Positions 11,185-20,272 are shown, counted from the first letter of the stretch. The stretch: DNA of 64,000 bases from Salinirubellus litoreus (GCF_037335815.1 NZ_CP147841.1:2728001-2792000); one strand, 5' to 3'. Numbers and translations: made by a program. Notes: generated from the letters alone by a model not told the origin.

Positions 11185-11805
11185 ATGGTCCCCGATCCCT
11201 CCACGGAGACCGAGCCGGGCGGTCGTCGGTCGTTTCGATCCCGGCGGTCGGTGCTCGCGACGGGAGCAACGACGGTCGGAGCCGGCCTCGCCGGCTGCTC
11301 GTCGCTCGCGAGCAGACGCCTGTCGAGTAGCGTCGAACACGGTGACGACGGCGAGATGAGCGTGGTCTACACCGCCGGTAGCTCGGAGGTGGTGACCGCG
11401 ACGTTCGTCGTCTCGGACGTCGTCGACGGCCGGGCACGGTTCCGGTCGCACCTCTCCCAGAAGCTCTCGGGGGTCGAGCGCTACCGGCTGCGGTTCAGGC
11501 CGATCGTGGACGGTTCGGTCCCGGACTTCACCGTCGCGCTCGAACGTCCCGGCGGCTACCCGTTCCCGCAGTACCGGTTCCAGTCGGGCGAGGGGTTCGG
11601 CTGGACGCTGTTCGCAGTCCCCGACCTGGACACTCAGTCGCCGGGATCGTTCACCGTCGACTTTCGGTTCGACCTGTCCGACGACGCGGAGCGCCTCGGC
11701 GTGCAGGTCGATCTCCGGGCGACCCTCGACGCCGGGCTCGACCCCCGGAAGTACGTCGCTGAGGCGCTGTTGACGGTCCACGAGCCCGGACCCGACGAGG
11801 GGTAG
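11185..11805 (+). CDS. Tat-exported lipoprotein, unknown function
   Basis: 206 residues. The N-terminus has a twin-arginine signal (RRSVLATGATT) leading to a lipobox LAGC near residue 38, so the protein should be exported folded and lipid-anchored outside the cell, as is common in haloarchaea. The mature part is beta-rich with no cysteines, and looks like one globular domain with repeated F/Y-containing strands. I recognise no family. Single gene between the MFS gene and purD; a weak CGTTCAAC box lies about 28 nt upstream. Confidence 0.82.
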   Translation: MVPDPSTETEPGGRRSFRSRRSVLATGATTVGAGLAGCSSLASRRLSSSVEHGDDGEMSVVYTAGSSEVVTATFVVSDVVDGRARFRSHLSQKLSGVERYRLRFRPIVDGSVPDFTVALERPGGYPFPQYRFQSGEGFGWTLFAVPDLDTQSPGSFTVDFRFDLSDDAERLGVQVDLRATLDAGLDPRKYVAEALLTVHEPGPDEG

Positions 11806-11842
11806 TCCGGCGGGCGATGCGTCGGGTGTCGGGTATCGGGCG

Positions 11843-13153
11843 TTACTCCCCCCGGAGTTCGCGCATGTGGTCGATCCGCCGCTGGAGGAGCTCCGAGGTA
11901 CCGATGTCGTGGCGGACGCGGAGCCCCTCCTCGCCGGCCTCGTCGATGGCCGCCTCGGCGAGCTCCTCGGCCTCTCGAATGCTGTCGGCGACGCCGACCA
12001 CGGCGAACGACCGCGAGGTGGTCGTGTAGATACCGTCCTCCCGGGCGTCGACGCTGGCGTAGAACAGGAGCGCGCCCGCCTCCTCGGCCGACGCCTCGTC
12101 GATGGCGACCCGAGTTCCGCCCGCGGGGTCCGTCGGATACCCCGCGGGGACGGCGTACTTGCAGACGGTGGCCCGGGCCTCGAAGGTGAGCTCCGGTAAC
12201 GGGTCGCCGTCGCGGGCCGCCCGCAGGACCGAGACGAGATCCGTCTCGAGGACCGGGAGGGTGTTCATCGCCTCGGGGTCGCCGAAGCGGGCGTTGAACT
12301 CGACGACCTTCGGGCCGTCGGCGGTGAGCATGAACTGGCCGTAGAGGATCCCCTTGTAGCCGGAGAGCGCGTCGACGAGCGCCTCGAGTATCGACACGGC
12401 CTCGTCGTAGTCCTCCTCGCGCATGAACGGGAGTTCGAAGCGAGCGTCGCTGTACGACCCCATCCCGCCCGTGTTGGGCCCTTCGTCGCCCTCGTAGGCG
12501 CGCTTGTGGTCCTGGATCGCCGGCGAGACGCGCAGTTCGCCGTTCGCGACGAACGCCTGGACGGTGAACTCCTCGCCGACGAGGCGCTCCTCGACGACCC
12601 AGTCGTCGTAGCCGGACTCGCGGACGTAGTCGGCGGCCTCGGCCTTCGTCACCTGATCGCCGGTGACCCTGACGCCCTTGCCCCCGGTGAGCCCCCGGGG
12701 CTTGACCGCGACGTCGTCCTCCGCGGACTCGACGAACTCGGCCGCCGACTCGGGGTCGGTGAACGTCTCGAACGTCGGGGTTCCCGGGACGTCGTTCTCC
12801 GCCATGAACTCCCGCAGGAACGCCTTGTCCGTCTCGATGCGTGCCTCCTCCGCGCGCGGACCGAACGCGTAGACCCCTGCCTCGTCGAGCGCGTCGGCGA
12901 CACCGGCCTGCAGGGGTGCCTCGGGACCGACGACGGCGAGGGTCGCACCGACCCGCTCGGCGCAGTCGACGACCGCCTCGGGGTCGGTCTCCTCGAGCGT
13001 CTCGCTTCCCTCGGCGACCGCCGCGATGCCGGGGTTCCGGTTCGACGCACAGGCGTAGAGGGTCGCGTTCTCGCTCTCTCCGACCGCGCGGGCGATAGCG
13101 TGCTCGCGGCCCCCCCCGCCGACCAGCAGCACCGTCTCCTCGGTGTCGGTCAT
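11843..13153 (-). CDS. purD: phosphoribosylamine-glycine ligase
   Basis: 436 residues, normal for PurD. It starts with the N-terminal VLLVGGGGREHAIA motif, followed by an ATP-grasp core (KPRGLTGGKGV, GPNTGGMGSYSD, EFNARFGDPEA). It joins glycine to phosphoribosylamine in step two of purine synthesis. The start at 13153 is supported by a CCTTTAGG TATA box centred 29 nt upstream; upstream in-frame codons are rejected. No other pur genes lie in the window, so purine genes are scattered here. Confidence 0.97.
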   Translation of the reverse strand: MTDTEETVLLVGGGGREHAIARAVGESENATLYACASNRNPGIAAVAEGSETLEETDPEAVVDCAERVGATLAVVGPEAPLQAGVADALDEAGVYAFGPRAEEARIETDKAFLREFMAENDVPGTPTFETFTDPESAAEFVESAEDDVAVKPRGLTGGKGVRVTGDQVTKAEAADYVRESGYDDWVVEERLVGEEFTVQAFVANGELRVSPAIQDHKRAYEGDEGPNTGGMGSYSDARFELPFMREEDYDEAVSILEALVDALSGYKGILYGQFMLTADGPKVVEFNARFGDPEAMNTLPVLETDLVSVLRAARDGDPLPELTFEARATVCKYAVPAGYPTDPAGGTRVAIDEASAEEAGALLFYASVDAREDGIYTTTSRSFAVVGVADSIREAEELAEAAIDEAGEEGLRVRHDIGTSELLQRRIDHMRELRGE

Positions 13154-13177
13154 GCGCGAGTGGCGGCCTGCGTCCCG

Positions 13178-13187
13178 CCTAAAGGTT
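13178..13187 (-). promoter_or_regulatory. TATA box of purD
   Basis: Minus-strand AACCTTTAGG, centred about 29 nt before the purD ATG. It predicts a leaderless mRNA and fixes the purD start. Confidence 0.6.
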
Positions 13188-13271
13188 GCCTTCCGGGTCG
13201 CCGTCTTTCCTCTCCTCACCGTAGGTTCAAGTGAGGTGACGGGACCACCGACGCCGTGACCTGACTGCCGC

Positions 13272-13309
13272 CGCGAGGGGCTCGCGGGAGCGCGACACGA
13301 CCCCTCGCG
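13272..13309. repeat. inverted repeat, possible terminator hairpin
   Basis: CGCGAGGGG (13272-13280) is perfectly complementary to CCCCTCGCG (13301-13309) with a 20-nt loop. It lies just past the stop of the CoA-disulfide-reductase-like gene (minus strand). No T-run follows, so a transcription terminator role is only a suggestion. Confidence 0.35.
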
Positions 13310-13345
13310 CGTCGACGGCGGGTGTCGCCTGTCCGCTCCTCCCGA

Positions 13346-14806
13346 TCACGACGTCGGCTCGTCCCCGGCACCGGACGGCTCGTCCGGCGCGTCGATCGCG
13401 CCGTTGAGCACCTTCGCCGCCGTCAGCACGGGGTCCCACACCGGGGAGAACGGCGGTGCGTAGGCGAGGTCGTACCGCTCGAGGTTGGCGACGGTGGCGT
13501 GCTCGTGGAGCGCCGCCACCACCGTGTCGATCCGCTTGCCCGCGCGGTCGGTCCCGACGGTCGAGGCCCCGAGGAGCCGGCCGGTCGAGCGACAGCCGAC
13601 CAGCCGGACGGTGATCGGGGCCGCGCCCGGATAGTACCCCGAGCGCGACCGGCTGGAGATCGTCTTCGAGACAGGGTCGAATCCGTACTCGCGGGCCTCG
13701 TCGAGATCGGTGATCCCCGTCCGCGCGACTTCGAGGTCGACGACCTTCGTGATGGCCGTCCGCGCGACCGGGCCGCCCTCGGTGGGCTTGCCGGCGACCG
13801 TCTGTCCCACCGCGCGGCCGTGCCGGTTCGCCGTCAGTGCTAACGGTACGTAGTCGACCTCGTCGGTGACGACGTTCCGGACCTCCGCACAGTCCCCGGC
13901 CGCGTAGACGTCCGGGGCGCTCGTCCGGTGGTACCCGTCGGTGGCGATGGCACCCGTCTCGCCGATCTCGATGCCGGCGTCCTCGGCCAGGGTAGTGCGA
14001 GGACGCACGCCGGTCCCGAGTATCACCATGTCGACCTCCGTCCGACCACTCTCGGCGACGATCGCGTGAGCGTCGCCCGAGCCGTCTCCTTCGATGCGCT
14101 CTACGCCCGCGTCGAGGTGGAGTTCGACCCCCTCCTCGCGGAGGTGGTCCTGGACGATCTCGGCGATCCCCTCGTCGTACGCCGAGAGGACGTGCGAGGA
14201 GCGCTGAAACAGGTGGACGTGCGTGCCGCGTGACCGGAGCACGTCGGCCATCTCGAGGCCGATGTAGCCCCCGCCGACCACGGCCACGGTGGTCGGATCG
14301 CGCTCCCGGAGGAACCCGACCACCTCGCCGTCGGAAGCACCCACGACGTCCTCGGTCACCCCGTCGCCCTCGACGGCCTCGCGGATGGCGTCGGCGTCGT
14401 CGAGCGAGTTCAGCGTGAACACGCAGTCGAGGTCGACTCCCTCGACCGACGGGAGGGTCGGTTCGGCTCCGGTGGCGAGCAGCAGGTGGTCGTACGGCTG
14501 TTCGAAGCTCCCCTCCTCGTTGCGGATCGTGACGACGCGTTCGTCGGTGTCGACGTCGGTCACCTCGTGCCACCGCCGGAGGTCCAGTCCCCGTTCCTCG
14601 ACGGCCTCCTCGGCCGTCACCGAGACGAGATCCTCGAGGCGGTCGACGCTCCCCTCGACGTAGTAGGGCATCCCGCAAGCGCCGTAGGAGACCCACTCGC
14701 CCCGCTCGAGGACGATCACGTCGAGTGACGGGTCGTCGCGCTTGGCCTTGCTCGCGGCGCTCATCCCGGCCGCGTCGCCGCCCACGACGACGAACGTCTC
14801 GGACAT
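13346..14806 (-). CDS. CoA-disulfide reductase-like FAD/NAD(P) oxidoreductase
   Basis: 486 residues with the two-dinucleotide-binding-domain fold: VVVGGDAAGM at the N-terminus for FAD, VAVVGGGYIGLEMADVL mid-protein for NAD(P)H, and an ATDGYHRTSAPDVYAAGDCAE segment for FAD. Ser40-Cys44-Pro47 match the SxxxCxxP active site of CoA-disulfide reductases and related NADH oxidases, in which one cysteine forms a mixed disulfide with CoA. The C-terminal dimerisation domain is present. It should keep small thiols or CoA reduced in the cytoplasm; NADH oxidase or polysulfide reductase activity is an alternative. Start at 14806, where the FAD motif begins promptly. Confidence 0.88.
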   Translation of the reverse strand: MSETFVVVGGDAAGMSAASKAKRDDPSLDVIVLERGEWVSYGACGMPYYVEGSVDRLEDLVSVTAEEAVEERGLDLRRWHEVTDVDTDERVVTIRNEEGSFEQPYDHLLLATGAEPTLPSVEGVDLDCVFTLNSLDDADAIREAVEGDGVTEDVVGASDGEVVGFLRERDPTTVAVVGGGYIGLEMADVLRSRGTHVHLFQRSSHVLSAYDEGIAEIVQDHLREEGVELHLDAGVERIEGDGSGDAHAIVAESGRTEVDMVILGTGVRPRTTLAEDAGIEIGETGAIATDGYHRTSAPDVYAAGDCAEVRNVVTDEVDYVPLALTANRHGRAVGQTVAGKPTEGGPVARTAITKVVDLEVARTGITDLDEAREYGFDPVSKTISSRSRSGYYPGAAPITVRLVGCRSTGRLLGASTVGTDRAGKRIDTVVAALHEHATVANLERYDLAYAPPFSPVWDPVLTAAKVLNGAIDAPDEPSGAGDEPTS

Positions 14807-14889
14807 GACGCCACCTGGGACGGCGGGGGACTTCAACGGTTCCCGCGCGTGCGGCGGGACCGCCCCGGGGTCGCGCCTTCAGCGACCGT

Positions 14890-15024
14890 TCACTGGATGT
14901 AGGAGGGCTCCTCCGCGTCGCAGTTCTCCTCGTGCTGCTGGGCGTCCTCGCGCACGTCGAACATGAGCCCGCACTCCTCACAGCGGTACCACGTCGTCTC
15001 GTCACGCTCGGTAACGGCGACCAT
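14890..15024 (-). CDS. 44-residue zinc-finger-like protein
   Basis: Tiny protein with CEECG, then about 12 residues, then HEENC: a Cys-x2-Cys...His-x3-Cys arrangement able to hold one zinc ion. It ends DAEEPSYIQ. The start at 15024 is supported by a CGCCTTTGCC box centred 26 nt upstream. This compact zinc-finger type is widespread in haloarchaea (my recollection; I believe it is annotated only as a DUF). It is divergent from the CDC48 gene. Function unknown; nucleic acid or protein binding is plausible. Confidence 0.8.
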   Translation of the reverse strand: MVAVTERDETTWYRCEECGLMFDVREDAQQHEENCDAEEPSYIQ

Positions 15025-15141
15025 ATCACGGATCCGTCGTCCGACGGCAAAGGCGTTTCTCACACCGCCCGCTCCGGTTACCGACGGTCGCGCCGGTGCG
15101 CCCCGGAACACGTATGGGCGGGCCGGCACCTACACCGGACC

Positions 15142-17349
15142 ATGAGTACGGGGGACCGCTCGGTGACGCTCACGGTACAGGGTGCCCAGAAGCGGGACGC
15201 GGGTCGCGGCGTCGCCCGCCTCGCCGAGGGCGCACGCCGCGAACTGGGCGTCCTCAGCGGGGATACGGTCGTCATCGAGGGCGAGCGCCCCACCGTGGCG
15301 AAGGTGTGGCCGGCCCGCGACGGCGAGGGGACCGTCCGGGTCGACGCCGACACGCGATCGAACGCCCGCGTCACGATCGGCGACACGGTGACGGTCCGGC
15401 CGATCAGCGTCGCCGACGCCGCGGAGGTCCGGGTCGACGTCCCGGTGTCGGTCCCCGACGACGACCTCCGCCGTGCGGTGGTCCGTGACCTGCTGGATCG
15501 GCCACTCAGGGAGGGCGAGACCGTCCGACTGGAACGCCTCGGCGTGCGCGCGACCGTCACCGCCACCGATCCGGAGGGCACCGTCCGAGTGACCGAACGG
15601 ACCGAGGTCTCCGTCGTCGGGCAGGGGAACGGGACGGGAGCGGACGGACGCAGCGGGGCGGACGCGGGGAGCCACGGATCCGAGTCCACGGCCACCCGGG
15701 AGACGACGGGAGGTGGAACCGACGCCGACGCCGACGCCGACGCGACGGTCACGGGCGGCCCGTCCGCGGCGGAGGCCGAATACGGAGTGAGCTACGAGGA
15801 CATCGGCGGGCTCGACGAGGAGCTCGAACTCGTCCGCGAGATGATCGAACTCCCGCTGACGGAGCCGGACCTGTTCGCCCGGCTGGGGATCGATCCCCCG
15901 CGGGGCGTGCTGATGCACGGCCCGCCCGGGACGGGGAAGACGCTCATCGCCCGCGCGGTCGCCAACGAGGTCGACGCCCACTTCGAGGTTATCAATGGCC
16001 CCGAGATCGTCTCGAAGTACAAGGGCGACTCCGAACAGGAGCTCCGCGAGCGCTTCGAGGTCGCGGCGGCCAACCAGCCGGCCATCGTCTTCATCGACGA
16101 ACTCGACTCCATCGGCGGCGCGCGCGACGACGAGGCCGACATGGAGAACCGGCTTGTCGCCCAGCTGTTGACGCTGCTCGACGGGCTCGAGGACCGCGGA
16201 CAGGTCGTCGTCATCGGCGCGACCAACCGGGTCGACAGCATCGACCCCGCGCTCCGCCGTGGCGGTCGGTTCGACCGCGAGATCGAGATCGGCGCGCCCG
16301 GCGAGGCCGGTCGCCGGGAGATACTCGACGTCCACACGCGGGGAATGCCGCTGGCCGAGGACGTCGACCTCGATCGGTTCGCCGGCCGGACCCACGGGTT
16401 CGTCGGCGCGGACCTCGAATCGCTCGTCAAGGAGGCGGCGATGGCGGCCCTGCGCGACCGCGCGAACCGCGAGGAGCTCGTGGTCACGTCGGCGGACTTC
16501 GAGACGGCGATGGGGTCGGTCGAGCCCTCGGCGATGCGCGAGTACGTCGCGGAGGCCCCGACGGCGACGTTCGCCGACGTGGGCGGGCTGGAGGAGGCAA
16601 AACAGACGCTCACGGAGGCGGTGATGTGGCCGCTCCAGTTCGAGCGGCTGTTCGAAGTGACCAACACGGACCCGCCGAGCGGCGTCCTCCTCTACGGTCC
16701 ACCCGGAACGGGAAAGACGCTCCTGGCGCGGGCGCTCGCCGGCGAGAGCGAGGTGAACTTCATCCACGTCGACGGCCCCGAGATCCTCGACCGCTACGTC
16801 GGCGAGTCGGAGAAGGCGGTGCGAAAGCTGTTCGACCGGGCCCGCCAGGCCTCGCCGAGCATCGTCTTCCTCGACGAGATCGACGCCGTCGCCGGCCGCC
16901 GCGGCGAGAACCACGAGGTTACCGAACGGGTCGTCTCGCAACTCCTCACCGAACTCGACGGTCTGGAGTCGAACCCGAACGTCGTCGCGCTCGCGGCGAC
17001 CAACCGACGGGAGGCGCTCGACCCCGCGCTCCTGCGCCCGGGTCGGCTCGAATCGCACGTCGAGGTCCCCCTCCCCGACGAGGCGGCACGACTGGCGATA
17101 CTCGAAGTCCACGCCCACGAGAAGCCGCTCGGCGAGGATGTCGACCTCGACGCGCTCGCCGCGGAGACCGAGGGTTACTCGGGCGCGGAGCTGGAGGCGC
17201 TGGTCCGCGAGGCGTCGATGCGGGCCATCCGCGAGTTCGCCCGCGAGGTCGGCCCTGCGGAGGCTAACGAGCGCGCCGAGGAGGTCAGCGTGACGGGAGC
17301 CCACTTCGACGCGGCGATGCGAAGCGTCGAGCGGAACCGGACCGAGTGA
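15142..17349 (+). CDS. cdc48: CDC48/VAT-type AAA+ ATPase
   Basis: 735 residues: an N-terminal double-psi barrel/VAT-N region (about 1-155), a low-complexity acidic Gly/Ser/Thr linker (about 157-210, including a run of Asp-Ala pairs), then two AAA domains. Walker A GPPGTGKT is near residues 260 and 519, with Walker B FIDELD and FLDEID. The substrate-unfolding hexamer acts with the proteasome or alone. The linker is longer than in standard archaeal VAT, which suggests one of several haloarchaeal CDC48 paralogues. The ATG at 15142 is preferred over the open upstream reading because the barrel begins right after it. Confidence 0.95.
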   Translation: MSTGDRSVTLTVQGAQKRDAGRGVARLAEGARRELGVLSGDTVVIEGERPTVAKVWPARDGEGTVRVDADTRSNARVTIGDTVTVRPISVADAAEVRVDVPVSVPDDDLRRAVVRDLLDRPLREGETVRLERLGVRATVTATDPEGTVRVTERTEVSVVGQGNGTGADGRSGADAGSHGSESTATRETTGGGTDADADADATVTGGPSAAEAEYGVSYEDIGGLDEELELVREMIELPLTEPDLFARLGIDPPRGVLMHGPPGTGKTLIARAVANEVDAHFEVINGPEIVSKYKGDSEQELRERFEVAAANQPAIVFIDELDSIGGARDDEADMENRLVAQLLTLLDGLEDRGQVVVIGATNRVDSIDPALRRGGRFDREIEIGAPGEAGRREILDVHTRGMPLAEDVDLDRFAGRTHGFVGADLESLVKEAAMAALRDRANREELVVTSADFETAMGSVEPSAMREYVAEAPTATFADVGGLEEAKQTLTEAVMWPLQFERLFEVTNTDPPSGVLLYGPPGTGKTLLARALAGESEVNFIHVDGPEILDRYVGESEKAVRKLFDRARQASPSIVFLDEIDAVAGRRGENHEVTERVVSQLLTELDGLESNPNVVALAATNRREALDPALLRPGRLESHVEVPLPDEAARLAILEVHAHEKPLGEDVDLDALAAETEGYSGAELEALVREASMRAIREFAREVGPAEANERAEEVSVTGAHFDAAMRSVERNRTE

Positions 17350-17405
17350 GTGGCCGGCGGTGGCGACCGCGACGGTCTTTTGTCCCGTCCGTCCCTCAAC
17401 GGACC

Positions 17406-17639
17406 ATGAGCGAGGACGAGCCCGACGACGAGGAGGGTGCAGAGCCCGGCGGGATCGACGAGCGTATCCGCCGCGTCGAGGCCATCGTCCGCGCGCTGGA
17501 GGCCGACGAGGTCGACCCCGGGGAGCGTGCCGACCGCATCGCCGAGGGGAAGGCGCTCGTGGCCGAACTCGAACGTGACCTCGAGGCGATCGAGGGCGAG
17601 GAGGATGAGGCGGCGAGCGGGGATGACGCGGAGGAGTAG
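17406..17639 (+). CDS. xseB: exodeoxyribonuclease VII small subunit
   Basis: 77 residues. The core IDERIRRVEAIVRALEADEV...RIAEGKALVAELERDLE matches the two-helix XseB family; both ends are acidic. XseB forms a bundle on the large subunit XseA, which degrades single-stranded DNA. No xseA is adjacent: the gene sits between cdc48 and an alcohol dehydrogenase. A GGTCTTTTGTCC TATA-like box is centred 28 nt before the ATG, so it is transcribed on its own. Family assignment rests on a short coiled-coil-like protein and is therefore moderate. Confidence 0.72.
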   Translation: MSEDEPDDEEGAEPGGIDERIRRVEAIVRALEADEVDPGERADRIAEGKALVAELERDLEAIEGEEDEAASGDDAEE

Positions 17640-17660
17640 GACCTCCACGAGGGACAGCTA

Positions 17661-17667
17661 CTTTACC
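17661..17667 (+). promoter_or_regulatory. TATA box of the iron-type alcohol dehydrogenase gene
   Basis: CTTTACC centred 25 nt before the ATG at 17689; supports a leaderless transcript and the chosen start. Confidence 0.5.
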
Positions 17668-17688
17668 GGACGGCGTAATCGGACGCCC

Positions 17689-18921
17689 ATGACGGACGGA
17701 TCAACGATACGGGAACCGCGGCTGGTCGTCTCCCCGGGGAAGACCGTGCTAGGTCCGGGTGCCGTCGAGCAGGTCGGGGAGTACGCGGGGCTGTACGGCT
17801 CGACCGCGCTCCTCGTCGCCTCCGAGCAGATCTTCGACATCCACGGCGAGACGGTCCGCGAGGCGCTCGAGGGGGCCGGGATCGAGGTCGTCGTCTACGA
17901 CGAGGTCCGACCCGATCCGACGGTCGAGAACATCGAGTCGGCGTACGACCGCTGGACCGAACACGACTGCGACGTGATCGTCACGCTCGGCGGGGGCTCC
18001 TCCATCGACACCGGAAAGGGGGTCGGTATCCTCGCCGCCAACGACGGCGACATCCGCGATTTCGGCGTCGACCGCGCGGGCTACGAGGGCGTCCCGAACC
18101 CCTCTCCTCCGATAATCGCGGTCAACACGACCACCGGGACGGGGAGCGAGACGACCCGTTCGGTGGTCGTCTCCGACGAGTCCACCTCGACGAAGTTCCT
18201 CATCGTCTCGAAGAACGTCGTCCCCGAGGTCGCCATCGAGGACCCCGAACTCGTCACCTCGCTCCCCCAGAGCCACACCGCCTTCACGGGGATCGACGCG
18301 CTCACCCACGCCATCGAGGCCTACGGCTCGGTCAAGTCCCATAGCGTCACCGACGAGTTCGCGGAGAACGCCATCCGCCGGATCGCCGATTCGTTCCTGA
18401 AGTCGTGGGCCAACGGCGACGATATCGACGCGCGGATGGACATGATGATCGCCCAGCTCCAGGCGGGACAGGCGTTCGGCAACTCCTCCGTGGCGCTCGT
18501 CCACGGGATGGCCCGGCCGCTCGGCGCACAGCTCCACGTCCCTCACGGGCTCGCCAACGGGCTCATCCTCCCCTACGTCGTGGAGTTCTCGGCCATCGCC
18601 GCGCCCGAGAAGTACGCGAACGTCGCGCGGATGCTCGGCGCGGCCGACGAGTCGCACAGTACGAGGGAGGCCGCCGACAGGGCCAGCGAGGCCATCTTCC
18701 GGATGTGCGAGGACGTGAAGCTCACCTCCTACCTCGAGGACTACGGCGAGGTCCCCTCGCGCGAGGAGTACCTCGACGTCGTGGGGAAGATGACCCAGGA
18801 CGCCATCGACTCGGGCTCGCCGGACAACAACCCGCGAAAGCCCACGCGGGAGGAGATCGAGGAGCTGTTCGTGAGGATCTACGACGACGCGCTCGCGCCC
18901 GACAGCCCCCGCCGCTCCTGA
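17689..18921 (+). CDS. iron-containing alcohol dehydrogenase
   Basis: 410 residues of the group III (Fe-ADH) family. The NAD(P)-binding GGGSSIDTGKG loop is near residue 103, and the family signature follows the TGTGSETT segment. Metal ligands expected from FucO are all present: Asp and His in GIDALTHAIEAY, His in LVHGMARPLG and His in VPHGLANG. One usually conserved histidine in that last signature (GMAHPLGA in typical members) is Arg here. It likely oxidises or reduces a small alcohol or aldehyde; the substrate is unknown. It sits immediately before a second member of the superfamily, gldA, which has its own promoter. Confidence 0.88.
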   Translation: MTDGSTIREPRLVVSPGKTVLGPGAVEQVGEYAGLYGSTALLVASEQIFDIHGETVREALEGAGIEVVVYDEVRPDPTVENIESAYDRWTEHDCDVIVTLGGGSSIDTGKGVGILAANDGDIRDFGVDRAGYEGVPNPSPPIIAVNTTTGTGSETTRSVVVSDESTSTKFLIVSKNVVPEVAIEDPELVTSLPQSHTAFTGIDALTHAIEAYGSVKSHSVTDEFAENAIRRIADSFLKSWANGDDIDARMDMMIAQLQAGQAFGNSSVALVHGMARPLGAQLHVPHGLANGLILPYVVEFSAIAAPEKYANVARMLGAADESHSTREAADRASEAIFRMCEDVKLTSYLEDYGEVPSREEYLDVVGKMTQDAIDSGSPDNNPRKPTREEIEELFVRIYDDALAPDSPRRS

Positions 18922-19020
18922 TCCGGCGGGGTCCGCCGACGCCCGGAACCGGAAACTGGGGGTCACGCGGGTGCGACCGTCCTTCTCGCCCGCCACCGGA
19001 GTCGATCACTCCCGACACCA

Positions 19021-19030
19021 GTTTTATACT
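19021..19030 (+). promoter_or_regulatory. TATA box of gldA
   Basis: GTTTTATACT centred about 30 nt before the ATG at 19056; one of the clearest TATA boxes in the window. Confidence 0.7.
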
Positions 19031-19055
19031 GCCTACTCGCTACCCTCCGGAACCG

Positions 19056-20141
19056 ATGTTCCAGCAGTTCATCGCACCGGGAATCTACGTACAGGGGCCG
19101 GGCGTGCTCGGGGACGCGGCGGAGTCACTCGGCCGACTTCGGGGGCGGACCGCCCACCTCCTCGGGGGTCAGACCGCCCTCTCGGTGGCGGCGGACGGAC
19201 TGACCGCCAGCCTCGACGAGGCGGGGTTCGACGTCCCCGCCGTGGACGACGACGTCGAGGCGTGTACCCGGGCCACCGTCGCGGACTACGCGGACCGGGT
19301 CGCGGAGTCCGGTGCGGACGTCGTGGTCGGCGTCGGCGGCGGGGTCGCCATCGACGTGGCGACCGCCGTCGCCGCCGAGACCGGGACCGAGTTCGTGAGC
19401 GTGCCGACCATCGCCAGCACCGACGCCCCGTGTTCGGCGCTCGGCGTGGTTTACGACGAGGAGGGGAACGTCTTGGGTCCGACCCACCGCGACCGCAACC
19501 CCGAGATCGTCCTGGTCGACACGCGAGTCATCGCGCGAGCGCCCGTCCGGTTCCTCCGGCACGGGATGGGCGACGCCTTCGCCACCCGGTTCGAGGCCGA
19601 GGCCGTGGCCCGGTCCGGCTCCGGGACGGCCGCCGGCGGACGGTCGAGCGACGTCGCCCTCCGCATCGCGCGGGAGGCGTACGACCGGCTCCGACAGTAC
19701 GGGCCGGACGCGCTCGCCGCCGCACGGCGCGACGCCGTCACGCCCGCGTTCGAGAAGGTCGTCGAGACGAACGTCCTGCTCTCGGGGCTGGGCTTCGAGA
19801 GCGGCGGCACCGCCGGCGCGCACGCGATCCAGGGCGGGCTCACCAACATCGGCGTCCGGGAGCCCCACGGTGTCCTCGTCGGGTTCGGGACGGTCGCCGA
19901 ACTGGTCCTCCAGGATCGCGAGCCGGAGGAGTTCGACGAGGCGCTCTCGGTCTACTTCGACTGCGGGCTCGACGTCACGCTCTCCGAACTCGGCGTCGAC
20001 GACGCGGGGGTCGAGGAAGCTGGGCGGATCGCGTGCGACCGCGGGATGGAGAAGGAGCCACGATCGGTGACGCCCGTGGAGGTGGCCGACGCGATCCGGA
20101 CCGCCGACGAGATGGTCGGTAGTCACGAACTGCGGGGCTAG
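19056..20141 (+). CDS. gldA: glycerol dehydrogenase (GldA family)
   Basis: 361 residues. GVGGGVAIDVA binds NAD, and ASTDAPCSALGVVYDEEG is the characteristic GldA segment that separates it from glycerol-1-phosphate dehydrogenase (EgsA). Metal ligands are Asp in HGMGDAFATR and His in AGAHAIQGG and EPHGVLVG. It interconverts glycerol and dihydroxyacetone with NAD. Haloarchaea meet much glycerol released by Dunaliella, so a catabolic role is reasonable. A strong TATA box precedes it. No dihydroxyacetone kinase or glycerol kinase is nearby. Confidence 0.87.
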   Translation: MFQQFIAPGIYVQGPGVLGDAAESLGRLRGRTAHLLGGQTALSVAADGLTASLDEAGFDVPAVDDDVEACTRATVADYADRVAESGADVVVGVGGGVAIDVATAVAAETGTEFVSVPTIASTDAPCSALGVVYDEEGNVLGPTHRDRNPEIVLVDTRVIARAPVRFLRHGMGDAFATRFEAEAVARSGSGTAAGGRSSDVALRIAREAYDRLRQYGPDALAAARRDAVTPAFEKVVETNVLLSGLGFESGGTAGAHAIQGGLTNIGVREPHGVLVGFGTVAELVLQDREPEEFDEALSVYFDCGLDVTLSELGVDDAGVEEAGRIACDRGMEKEPRSVTPVEVADAIRTADEMVGSHELRG

Positions 20142-20272
20142 TGCGTCCCGGGTATCGCCGTGTGCGGTTCCCGTGCCAGCCCTCCCGCCGGCGATACTGT
20201 CGGGGTGTCTCTCGCGGACCACCCCCTGGACGAGCACACAAGACATTCACCGACGGCTTCGTACTCCCGGAT

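Noticed and set aside
9682..11781. 699-codon minus-strand frame opposite the MFS and lipoprotein genes
   Set aside because: Both sense-strand genes have clear domains or signals; this reading has none.
13272..13309. Hairpin as a riboswitch
   Set aside because: A single simple stem-loop located after a stop codon rather than before a gene; a terminator or chance is likelier.
13227..15050. 607-codon minus-strand frame in the CoA-disulfide-reductase region
   Set aside because: Out of frame with the recognised flavoprotein, and composed of Arg/Gly repeats.
15710..15760. Asp-Ala codon run in cdc48 as a CRISPR-like or tandem repeat element
   Set aside because: Only a few 6-base units inside a coding linker; no spacers.
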